A stretch of 5,063 nt of DNA from an uncultured Alphaproteobacteria bacterium. GTDB taxonomy: Bacteria > Pseudomonadota > Alphaproteobacteria > Rickettsiales > UBA1997. Positions within the stretch are counted from its first letter, which is position 1. Every line of letters begins with the position of its first letter. The stretch lies in NCBI GenBank assembly GCA_949298005.1, contig CASFUN010000036.1:1-5063 (forward strand), written 5' to 3'. Shown piece by piece: positions 1 through 5,063 of the stretch. The position numbers and the translations under genes were made by a program. The notes beneath the pieces are model-generated. The model was not told where the DNA came from. It searched no databases and saw nothing but the letters and a program-made list of their open reading frames with translations.

Positions 1-1611
1 GAGAACATTTACAACAATATCGTTATCTCTAGAATGTTCCCCAACTATCATACCTTCATATACCTTATCATGTGGTTCAACAAACATTGTTCCTCTATCT
101 TGTATATTAAACAAAGCGTAAGGTACAGCTTCACCTTGATCTGTGGATATAAGAACTCCTTTTCTTAAAGTCTGTATTTCTCCTTTGTACTCTTGATATG
201 AATGAAATGTTTTATTGAGTACACCAGTTCCTTTTGTATCAGTCATAAATTCACTTTGATAACCAAGCAAACCTCTAGATGGAACTAGAAGTATCAACCT
301 TGTTTTTCCATGTCCGCAAGGCTTCATTTCTTTAAGCTCTCCTTTTCTTTTACTTAGTTTTTCGACAACACAACCACTAAATTCGTCATCGACATCAATT
401 ACTACCTCTTCTATAGGTTCTAATTTTTTTCCATTTTCATCTGTATGAAATAACACTTTTGGCCTTCCAACTGACATTTCATAACCTTCTCGCCTCATGG
501 TTTCTATTAGAACACCTAATTGCAATTCACCTCTACCACCAACTTCAAAGCTATCGGAACCTTGTGTTTCTTTAACTTCTATGGCTACATTACTTTCTTG
601 TTCTGCTAATAATCTGTCTCTTAATAATCTTGATGTAACTTTTGTTCCTTCTTTTCCTGCTAATGGCGAATCATTTACGCTTATGGTTACAGCCATAGTA
701 GGGGCATCAACTGGAGTAGATTTTATCGGCTTATCAATATTTATATCACAAATAGTATCGGCGACATTAGTTTTTTCTAGGCCAGCTATAGAAATCATAT
801 CTCCAGCTTCAACTTCTTCTACAGGCACTTTTTTTATACCTCTAAACACAAACATTTTAGTCAACCTTCCTCTCTCAACGAGTTCTCCGTTAAGGTTTAT
901 AGATTTTATAACCATATTTATGTTTGCTTTACCACTGTATACTTTTCCAGTTAAAATTCGACCTACGTATTGATTATAATCAAGAATTGTTGCTAACATT
1001 GAAAATGGAGCATTTTTATCAACAACTGGTTCTTTTACATAATCTATTATTAAATCAAAAAGTGGCTTTAAATCTTTGTGTTCATCATTGAGATCTTTTA
1101 CGCACCAGCCATCTCTACCAACTGCATATAATACTGGAAAATCTAATTGTTCATCATTCGCATTTAAATTAACAAATAGATCAAATATCTCATTTAGAAC
1201 TTCATCAGGTCTAGCATCACCTCTATCTACCTTATTAATAATTACTATAGGTTTTAAACCTAACGCTAAAGCTTTTGATAATACAAATTTTGTTTGAGGC
1301 ATTGGTCCTTCTGCGGAATCGACTAATAGGATTACACCATCTACCATAGATAAAACACGTTCAACTTCTCCGCCAAAATCTGCATGTCCTGGTGTATCAA
1401 CTATATTTATTCTATTTCCATTATATTCTATTGAAGTACATTTAGCTAATATTGTTATACCACGTTCTTTTTCTAAATCGCCACTATCCATAACTCTTTC
1501 ATCTATTTGTTCATGTTGAGAAAATGTCCCACTTTGTCTTAGTAATTGGTCGACCATAGTAGTCTTTCCATGATCAACATGTGCGATTATGGCTACGTTT
1601 CTTATACTCAT
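1..1611 (-). CDS. typA: Translational GTPase TypA/BipA (C-terminus cut by window edge)
   Basis: TypA (BipA) is an EF-G-like GTPase that binds the ribosome and supports 50S assembly and growth under cold or other stress. Reading the minus strand from ATG at 1611 gives 537 uninterrupted codons to the window edge. The G-domain motifs are all present: P-loop AHVDHGKTT (residues 10-18), switch I ERGITI (49-54), DTPGH (72-76) and NKVD (126-129). Further on are the EF-G-like domain segment GGRGELQLGVLIETMRREGYE and the family signature PSRGLLGY (RGLLG at 446-450). The family is about 605-615 residues, so roughly 70 C-terminal residues lie outside the window. The segment YEGMIVGEHSRDNDIVVNVL near the edge resembles alphaproteobacterial TypA from memory. 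The start is chosen because the MSIRNVAIIAHVDHGKTT N-terminus is standard for the family. No Shine-Dalgarno sequence precedes it. The phosphatase gene lies 81 bp upstream on the same strand. Identification is very secure. Confidence 0.97.
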   Translation of the reverse strand, partial: MSIRNVAIIAHVDHGKTTMVDQLLRQSGTFSQHEQIDERVMDSGDLEKERGITILAKCTSIEYNGNRINIVDTPGHADFGGEVERVLSMVDGVILLVDSAEGPMPQTKFVLSKALALGLKPIVIINKVDRGDARPDEVLNEIFDLFVNLNANDEQLDFPVLYAVGRDGWCVKDLNDEHKDLKPLFDLIIDYVKEPVVDKNAPFSMLATILDYNQYVGRILTGKVYSGKANINMVIKSINLNGELVERGRLTKMFVFRGIKKVPVEEVEAGDMISIAGLEKTNVADTICDINIDKPIKSTPVDAPTMAVTISVNDSPLAGKEGTKVTSRLLRDRLLAEQESNVAIEVKETQGSDSFEVGGRGELQLGVLIETMRREGYEMSVGRPKVLFHTDENGKKLEPIEEVVIDVDDEFSGCVVEKLSKRKGELKEMKPCGHGKTRLILLVPSRGLLGYQSEFMTDTKGTGVLNKTFHSYQEYKGEIQTLRKGVLISTDQGEAVPYALFNIQDRGTMFVEPHDKVYEGMIVGEHSRDNDIVVNVL

Positions 1612-1640
1612 AATTTTGTTGATAACTCAGATTATTAGGT

Positions 1641-1670
1641 ATAATATATAGTTTACTAAATAAAAAACAA
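1641..1670 (-). promoter_or_regulatory. Possible promoter for typA
   Basis: On the minus strand, TTGTTT (1670-1665) is followed after 16 bp by TATATT (1648-1643), or after 18 bp by TATTAT (1646-1641). This lies about 30 bp before the typA ATG, inside the 81-bp gap after the phosphatase gene. It could give typA its own transcript in addition to read-through. The match is partial and the DNA is AT-rich, so chance matches are likely. Confidence 0.3.
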
Positions 1671-1692
1671 CTTGTTAAGATTGTAATGTAAA

Positions 1693-2334
1693 TCAAATAT
1701 TCACAAAATCTTTAGGTTTAATATTCCAATCTAAAACATTCCAAAAATTATCATTTTGATTTTTTTCAAATATACACAATGCTGAAGTTGATATCTTTAT
1801 ATTATAACTTTGAATGAATTTTTCAAAATCACCTGTTAAATATGGTGCAGACCTAGCTATACCATTACTAGTAAAAACCATAATTAACTTATCTGTATAT
1901 TTATCTTCTATCATCTTAGCAAAATTATACCAATTTTGTATAGCTTCATCAGGATTAAATATCCAGCCTTTTGGCACAATAGCGTTTTTATCCCATTCTT
2001 CTAAAGCATCCTTTCCTATTCTGCCTATAACTTCTTCTTCTGTTTTTGCCTCATCTGGTCCATAATCTATTTCATTAAATATCTTATTTTTTTCTATATC
2101 TATTGATATTCCAGCTTCTTTAAATGCTATTTCGGCTGTTTGATAAGTTCTTTTTAAGTCAGATGCAAAAACTTTATCTGGTATAATATTTTTTAATTTT
2201 AAATATTTACCAAGCAAAATTGCCTGTTCTTTGCCACTATTGGAAAGAGGTAAATCAGTTCTACAACCAACTCTTAAACATATTTCACCTTTATCAAAAG
2301 TGTTACCGTGTCTAACTATTATTAATTTAGTCAT
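1693..2334 (-). CDS. Histidine phosphatase family protein (phosphoglycerate-mutase-like)
   Basis: A 213-residue protein of the histidine phosphatase superfamily, whose members transfer phosphate through a phospho-histidine; the substrate cannot be told from sequence. The N-terminal catalytic motif is clear: LIIVRHGNTFD (residues 4-14, nucleophile His9 flanked by Arg8). VGCRTDLPLSNSG follows (22-34), then FASDLKRTYQTAE (56-68, phosphate-binding Arg62) and the acid/base candidate Glu88 in FNEIDYGPDE. The second histidine motif, normally HGxxxR, reads SNGIAR (156-161), so Ser156 aligns with the usual histidine. The other motifs are intact, so this looks like a subfamily variant rather than decay. 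It has no signal peptide and is probably cytoplasmic. The start ATG sits eight codons before the motif, as is normal, and has no Shine-Dalgarno sequence. It is the same direction as typA and may be cotranscribed. Family assignment is secure; the specific function is not. Confidence 0.9.
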   Translation of the reverse strand: MTKLIIVRHGNTFDKGEICLRVGCRTDLPLSNSGKEQAILLGKYLKLKNIIPDKVFASDLKRTYQTAEIAFKEAGISIDIEKNKIFNEIDYGPDEAKTEEEVIGRIGKDALEEWDKNAIVPKGWIFNPDEAIQNWYNFAKMIEDKYTDKLIMVFTSNGIARSAPYLTGDFEKFIQSYNIKISTSALCIFEKNQNDNFWNVLDWNIKPKDFVNI

Positions 2335-2364
2335 TTATAATGAATTTATAATAAATAAAGAAAT

Positions 2365-2392
2365 ATTATATTAGCTTATTTTTTAAATTAAA
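2365..2392 (-). promoter_or_regulatory. Possible promoter for the histidine phosphatase gene
   Basis: On the minus strand a perfect -10 hexamer TATAAT (2370-2365) is preceded at 16 bp by TTTAAT (2392-2387), a poor -35 match (3 of 6). It would start transcription about 25 bp before the phosphatase ATG at 2334. The -10 is good, but the surroundings are almost pure A and T, so confidence is low. Confidence 0.3.
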
Positions 2393-2431
2393 TAACTAAT
2401 TTAAGGAGATTTCTACTTATTTTTTATTTAG

Positions 2432-2464
2432 AAAACTTTAAAAAGTTTTACAATATATATTGTA
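2432..2464. repeat. Two adjoining perfect palindromes in the divergent spacer
   Basis: AAAACTTT (2432-2439), two A bases, then AAAGTTTT (2442-2449) form an 8-bp inverted repeat. Directly adjoining and sharing one base is TACAATATATATTGTA (2449-2464), a 16-nt perfect palindrome. They lie between the divergently transcribed phosphatase gene and MORN pseudogene and overlap a possible -35 element. Such symmetric sites can be operators for dimeric regulators, but AT-rich DNA forms palindromes easily by chance. Confidence 0.4.
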
Positions 2465-2476
2465 TTATGTTATTTT
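2447..2476 (+). promoter_or_regulatory. Possible promoter for the MORN-repeat gene
   Basis: TTTACA (2447-2452, 5 of 6 to the -35 consensus) is followed after 18 bp by TATTTT (2471-2476, 4 of 6 to the -10). An alternative -10, TATAAT at 2514-2519, is perfect but has only a weak -35 (TTAAAT, 2492-2497). Either would drive the MORN gene starting at 2566. The first overlaps the 16-nt palindrome at 2449-2464. Confidence 0.3.
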
Positions 2477-2504
2477 TTATGAAATAATATATTAAATTAC
2501 TTTG

Positions 2505-2520
2505 GATTATATATATAATC
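2505..2520. repeat. 16-nt perfect palindrome
   Basis: GATTATATATATAATC reads the same on both strands and contains the alternative -10 TATAAT (2514-2519). It is the second 16-nt palindrome in this spacer. Part of it belongs to a 14-base direct repeat, TTGGATTATATATA, at 2502-2515 and again at 2732-2745 inside the pseudogene. Confidence 0.4.
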
Positions 2521-2554
2521 TTAGGTAATATTGATTTTTTAATTATCATGGAAA

Positions 2555-2561
2555 AAGGAGG
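2555..2561 (+). promoter_or_regulatory. Strong Shine-Dalgarno sequence of the MORN gene
   Basis: AAGGAGG ends four bases before ATG 2566 and fixes that start over the in-frame ATG at 2548, which would place the ribosome site inside the coding region. No other gene start in the window has a comparable site. Confidence 0.75.
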
Positions 2562-2565
2562 TTTT

Positions 2566-3059
2566 ATGAATAAAAAAATATTGTTGCAAGTAGCTATGTT
2601 TGTTTCATTATTTTCTGTGAACGGTATGGTATATGGGATAAATAGAACGCTAGATTATGGTGATGGAGTTATTTATGAAGGCGAATTGAATATAAAGAAT
2701 TGCCTGATGGAGGCAGATTTAATTTTATAAATTGGATTATATATAAATTTTTTGGAGTTATAGAAGCACATGGAAGTGGTAAACTTACTTTTAGAGAAGG
2801 TGATTTCTATTAAGGTAATTTTATACATAGAAGAATGACTGGTAGGGGCAAACGTACTTTTACAGATAGCAGTTTTGTTGAAGGTGATTTTAGGGATGGA
2901 GAAATGACTGGGAAAGGTAAAATTGTTGGGGTAGATGGTAGCATTATTCAAGAAGGCAGTTTTTTTAATGGACAAAGAGTTGATTCATATAGTATATTTG
3001 TAAGAGACGGTCATGCTATTTATAAAGATCTCATTACAAATGAGGAAACAGTTAATTAA
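2566..3059 (+). pseudogene. Secreted MORN-repeat protein, broken by frameshift and nonsense codon
   Basis: The first piece reads MNKKILLQVAMFVSLFSVNG followed by MVYG: two lysines and a hydrophobic stretch, a typical signal peptide with possible cleavage after VYG. Then comes the first MORN-like unit, DGVIYEGEL. Near 2689-2702 the homology moves to the frame one base earlier, as after a one-base deletion, while the original frame ends at TAA 2728-2730. The second frame continues with MORN-type units: EAHGSGKLTFREGDFY, a TAA at 2811-2813 where YEG would be expected, GNFIHRRMTGRGKRTF, VEGDFRDGEMTGKGKI and DGSIIQEGSFFNG. It ends at TAA 3057-3059. Repaired, it would be about 165 residues with four or five MORN repeats, which in other proteins mediate membrane or protein contact. 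An internal ATG at 2835 opens a 74-codon stretch with no visible ribosome site. Two independent lesions make an inactive gene the best reading; a sequencing error could explain one. The specific role is unknown. Confidence 0.8.
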
Positions 3060-3403
3060 AAAACTGACAAAAAAGTGTAGAAATACATTTATGATAAGGA
3101 AATTCTTTATTAAGAATCAGCAAAAAAATAAATTAGCCAAATATGGGTAATTTTTACGAAAAAATTAATCAAAATAGTTTATTTATTACTAAATGATAGT
3201 TGACTACAGGTATAAAAACAATCAAATTTTTTGATGATAATTTATACCTGTTATAAATTTCTATTTTTATATTATTTTGTCTTTATATTTTGTTGTTTTT
3301 AAATAAAATTTGATTATTGCTTATTAGTTTTAATTCAAGCCATTACATCTTTACTTTCCTTTTTAAAAAACTATTATTATTAACAATAAGTTCAAATAAA
3401 AAT
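3060..3403. other. Non-coding AT-rich spacer
   Basis: No convincing gene lies here. It contains a weak 6-bp hairpin, ATTCTT-TATT-AAGAAT (3102-3117), with no T-run after it on the plus strand, a 17-codon open frame at 3143-3196 with no support, and the nested hairpin at 3206-3251. From 3252 on it is T-rich. Partial promoter-like pairs exist (for example TTGTTG at 3290-3295 with GATTAT at 3312-3317), but none is strong. The transcript for the next two genes presumably starts in this region. Confidence 0.6.
3206..3251. repeat. Nested inverted repeat (possible terminator or palindromic element)
   Basis: ACAGGTATAAA (3206-3216) and TTTATACCTGT (3241-3251) form a perfect 11-bp stem. Inside the loop, ATCAAA (3221-3226) pairs with TTTGAT (3230-3235) around three T bases. 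The 46-nt element sits midway between the MORN pseudogene and the acidic-protein gene. A T-rich tract follows but does not begin directly after the stem, so it is an untypical intrinsic terminator. It could also be a regulator site or a dispersed palindromic repeat. Confidence 0.5.
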
Positions 3404-3838
3404 ATGACTGAACAACCTAAAAAAAAAGAAGAAATATCTTCCGAAAATAACGATAATCAAGTTTCAGATAACAATATAAGCAACGGTGAAGAATCACTTG
3501 AAGAAAAAGAGTTTGAATCTGAAAATAAAAACAAAACAAATGATAATTCAGTCACTGACATAGACTTCAGTTCAATAAATTACAAAGATTTTGAAAAAAT
3601 AAACCAAGAACAGATTGACCTTTATTATATGTTGAATGATAATAAAAACAATATCGAGTTTTTAAATGAAGATCTTGTAGTAATGAGTAAAAAAGAAGAA
3701 GAAATTAAAGCTTTAAAAGCTAAAGAAAAAGAAGAATTTGATTTTCAAATGGAAGAGCTTGTTAATACCGGGGATGAAATTAAAGTTGATTTAACTGGAA
3801 TAATTGATGATATAGAAGAACAAAAAAATAAATCATGA
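3404..3838 (+). CDS. Acidic, coiled-coil hypothetical protein coupled to ruvB
   Basis: I do not recognise this 144-residue protein. Residues 1-50 are rich in Glu, Asn, Asp, Lys and Ser and look disordered. Residues 52-93 are more ordered (IDFSSINYKDFEKI, then IDLYYML). Residues 85-120 are charged and helix-like, with an EEEIKALKAKEKEEFDFQMEEL pattern typical of a coiled coil. It has no cysteine, signal peptide or known motif and is probably cytoplasmic. Its TGA stop (3836-3838) overlaps the ruvB ATG as ATGA, implying one transcript and coupled translation. ATG 3404 is preferred. An upstream TTG at 3317 would add 29 residues with a hydrophobic run (FTFLFKKLLLLTIS), which could be a membrane segment, but neither start has a Shine-Dalgarno sequence and TTG is rarer. 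ruvA is the usual neighbour here, yet nothing resembling RuvA's helix-hairpin-helix domains is visible. That it is a real gene is likely, given the length and overlap; function unknown. Confidence 0.75.
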   Translation: MTEQPKKKEEISSENNDNQVSDNNISNGEESLEEKEFESENKNKTNDNSVTDIDFSSINYKDFEKINQEQIDLYYMLNDNKNNIEFLNEDLVVMSKKEEEIKALKAKEKEEFDFQMEELVNTGDEIKVDLTGIIDDIEEQKNKS

Positions 3839-4872
3839 ACTTAGACAATAATATAGTTAAAAATACTAACAAAAATGAATTTGATGCAGGTCTAGAAAAT
3901 TCTTTAAGACCATTAAATCTTAATGATTTTATTGGACAGGAAGAAACAAAACATAATTTAAAAGTATTTTTAGAAGCTGCTAAAATTAGAGGAGAGAGTT
4001 TAGACCATACTTTATTTTATGGTCCCCCAGGCTTAGGAAAAACAACTTTATCTCACATAATTGCAAATGAAATGGGAGTTGGTTTCAAGAGCACTTCGGG
4101 ACCGATACTTTCTAAAGCAGGAGATTTAGCGGCAATACTTACAAATCTTCAACAAAATGACGTTTTATTTATAGATGAAATACATAGATTACATAGTGCT
4201 GTTGAAGAAGTTTTGTATTCTGCTATGGAGGATTTTAAACTTGATATAATAATAGGTGAAGGACCTGCAGCTAGAACTATAAAAATTGATTTACCACAGT
4301 TTACACTTGTTGCTGCAACTACAAGACTTGGACTTTTATCAAATCCATTAAGAGATAGATTTGGAATACCTTTAAAATTGAATTTTTATAAACCAGATGA
4401 ATTAGCAAAAATAATAAATAGAGATGCACAGATACTTAATACAAAAATAGATAATGTTGGTGCTTTGGAGATAGCCAAAAGATCAAGAGGTACTGCCAGA
4501 ATAGCTATAAGGTTATTAAAGAGAGTTAGAGACTTTGCGATAGTTGCTGGTAAGACTGTGATAGATAAAGAAATAGTTGATTTATCTTTGGATAGATTAA
4601 ATATAGATAGAATTGGCTTAGATAGTTCTGATATTAAATATCTAATGTTTATAATAAATAATTATCATGGTGGCCCAGTCGGAATTGATACCATATCCGC
4701 TGGCCTATCTGAAGAGCGTGACTCAATAGAGGATACTATAGAGCCATACCTTATACAATGTGGTTTTTTAAATAAAACTCCAAAAGGAAGAGTACTTACA
4801 GATATCGTATATAATCATTTAGGAATCAAAAGAAGCTCTTCTAGTGAAATTGATCCGAGATTATTTGATTAG
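3835..4872 (+). CDS. ruvB: Holliday junction branch migration ATPase RuvB
   Basis: RuvB is the hexameric AAA+ motor that, with RuvA, drives branch migration of Holliday junctions in recombinational repair, before cutting by RuvC. The 345-residue protein is full length for the family. It has the start-of-core SLRPLNLNDFIGQE (residues 23-36), Walker A GPPGLGKT (63-70), Walker B LFIDEIH (111-117, Asp114 and Glu115), the IGEGPAAR hairpin region (140-147), sensor 1 AATTR (160-164), the arginine-finger segment PLRDRFG (171-177) and sensor 2 around Arg222 in RGTARIA. The C-terminal winged-helix DNA-binding domain contains GGPVG (279-283) and IEPYLIQCGFL. Sensor 2 usually reads GTPRIA; here Ala221 replaces proline. 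The RLLKRVRDFA segment is typical of Alphaproteobacteria. ATG 3835 overlaps the stop of the upstream gene, so its translation is probably coupled; no Shine-Dalgarno sequence is seen. Identification is very secure. Confidence 0.98.
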   Translation: MNLDNNIVKNTNKNEFDAGLENSLRPLNLNDFIGQEETKHNLKVFLEAAKIRGESLDHTLFYGPPGLGKTTLSHIIANEMGVGFKSTSGPILSKAGDLAAILTNLQQNDVLFIDEIHRLHSAVEEVLYSAMEDFKLDIIIGEGPAARTIKIDLPQFTLVAATTRLGLLSNPLRDRFGIPLKLNFYKPDELAKIINRDAQILNTKIDNVGALEIAKRSRGTARIAIRLLKRVRDFAIVAGKTVIDKEIVDLSLDRLNIDRIGLDSSDIKYLMFIINNYHGGPVGIDTISAGLSEERDSIEDTIEPYLIQCGFLNKTPKGRVLTDIVYNHLGIKRSSSSEIDPRLFD

Positions 4873-4937
4873 TTTTGTTTTATAAATTCTATTAAATACT
4901 TACTGGCAATACCTGTAACGTAAAATATAAAACAAAA
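4873..4937. repeat. Inverted repeat directly after ruvB
   Basis: TTTTGTTTTATA (4873-4884) starts at the base after the ruvB stop and its exact reverse complement TATAAAACAAAA lies at 4926-4937. The stem is 12 bp but holds only one G-C pair and encloses 41 bases, so it is unlikely to be a normal intrinsic terminator. No better terminator for ruvB is visible in the window. Confidence 0.35.
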
Positions 4938-4956
4938 TGTAAATACTTATTAGCAA
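4894..4956. repeat. Imperfect 16-nt direct repeat
   Basis: AAATACTTACTGGCAA (4894-4909) and AAATACTTATTAGCAA (4941-4956) match at 14 of 16 positions, with starts 47 bases apart. One copy lies in the loop of the inverted repeat and the other just beyond it. They may be a local duplication or a pair of protein-binding sites; no function can be assigned. Confidence 0.4.
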
Positions 4957-4979
4957 CGTCATTAATTTTACAACCACCC

Positions 4980-5008
4980 TTGACAACTCCAAATTACTAC
5001 ACTACTAT
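4980..5008 (+). promoter_or_regulatory. Sigma-70-type promoter pointing out of the right edge
   Basis: A perfect -35 TTGACA (4980-4985) is followed after the ideal 17 bp by TACTAT (5003-5008), 4 of 6 to the -10 consensus and matching its key T, A, A and T bases. Transcription would begin near 5015. No reading frame starts before the window ends, so the target lies to the right. It is the best promoter match in the window. Confidence 0.5.
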
Positions 5009-5019
5009 CATAACATATC

Positions 5020-5062
5020 ATTACTATTATAAATCTTAGTAATATATACTATATTAGTAATA
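5020..5062. repeat. Short hairpin and repeated TTAGTAATA
   Basis: ATTACTA (5020-5026) can pair with TAGTAAT (5037-5043) over a 10-base loop. TTAGTAATA occurs at 5036-5044 and again at 5054-5062. This would be the first transcribed sequence from the promoter at 4980-5008. The stem has a single G-C pair and is weak. Confidence 0.3.
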
Positions 5063-5063
5063 A

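Noticed and set aside
497..973. Plus-strand open frame of 158 codons
   Set aside because: It lies entirely antisense to typA, and its product is Ser/Thr/Leu-rich with no recognisable domain; it is a shadow of the GTPase gene.
1076..1297. Plus-strand open frame of 73 codons
   Set aside because: It is antisense to the conserved TypA G domain region and has no supporting features.
1814..2065. Plus-strand open frame of 83 codons
   Set aside because: It is antisense to the histidine phosphatase gene, whose motifs are clear on the other strand.
2403..2410. AAGGAGAT as a ribosome binding site in the spacer
   Set aside because: No start codon follows at a useful distance and no open frame begins there.
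2548..2565. Upstream in-frame ATG as start of the MORN gene
   Set aside because: It would place the Shine-Dalgarno sequence inside the coding region; ATG 2566 directly follows that site and gives a normal signal peptide.
2689..2702. Programmed frameshifting in the MORN gene
   Set aside because: No slippery heptamer or strong downstream structure is seen, and the downstream frame has its own TAA at 2811, so frameshifting alone would not give full-length protein.
2673..2975. Minus-strand open frame of 100 codons
   Set aside because: It is antisense to the MORN repeats; the repeated GDF and TGxGK patterns are on the plus strand, and the minus frame has no motif.
3102..3117. Hairpin ATTCTT-TATT-AAGAAT as terminator of the MORN gene
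   Set aside because: The stem is only 6 bp with one G-C pair and is followed by A-rich sequence rather than a T-run.
3143..3196. 17-codon open frame beginning MGNFYEKI
   Set aside because: It is very short, has no ribosome site and no recognisable homology; expected by chance.
1..5063. CRISPR array, tRNA, rRNA, insertion sequence or phage genes
   Set aside because: No regularly spaced repeats, cloverleaf, ribosomal RNA sequence, transposase or integrase coding sequence was seen on either strand.

Overview
The window is very AT-rich bacterial DNA with the standard genetic code (TGA ends two of the genes). TypA and RuvB both read as alphaproteobacterial. Extreme AT bias, long AT-only spacers and a decaying surface-type gene suggest a reduced-genome, probably host-associated member, for example a Rickettsiales relative. 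That placement is inference from residue patterns and composition, not from a database match.

Left part, minus strand: a histidine-phosphatase-family gene (1693-2334) lies upstream of the ribosome-associated GTPase gene typA (start at 1611, running off the left edge, about 537 codons visible). They are 81 bp apart in the same direction. A possible internal promoter sits in the gap.

Middle: a 213-bp AT-only spacer holding several perfect palindromes separates the phosphatase gene from a plus-strand gene for a secreted MORN-repeat protein (2566-3059). That gene is broken twice, by a one-base frameshift near 2689-2702 and by an in-frame TAA at 2811-2813, so it is annotated as a pseudogene. It nevertheless has the only strong Shine-Dalgarno sequence in the window. 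A 344-bp non-coding stretch follows, containing a nested hairpin (3206-3251).

Right part, plus strand: a small acidic, probably partly disordered and coiled-coil protein of unknown function (3404-3838) overlaps the start of ruvB (3835-4872) by ATGA. RuvB is complete, with all AAA+ motifs. The usual partner gene ruvA is not next to it. After ruvB come short inverted and direct repeats and a good sigma-70-type promoter (TTGACA, 17 bp, TACTAT) pointing out of the right edge.

The intact genes are housekeeping functions: stress-related translation (TypA) and Holliday-junction branch migration (RuvB). I see no mobile element, CRISPR array, tRNA, rRNA or clear new defence or metabolic system. The most unusual items are the unknown acidic protein coupled to ruvB, the phosphatase with an altered second catalytic histidine motif, and the double-lesion MORN pseudogene.
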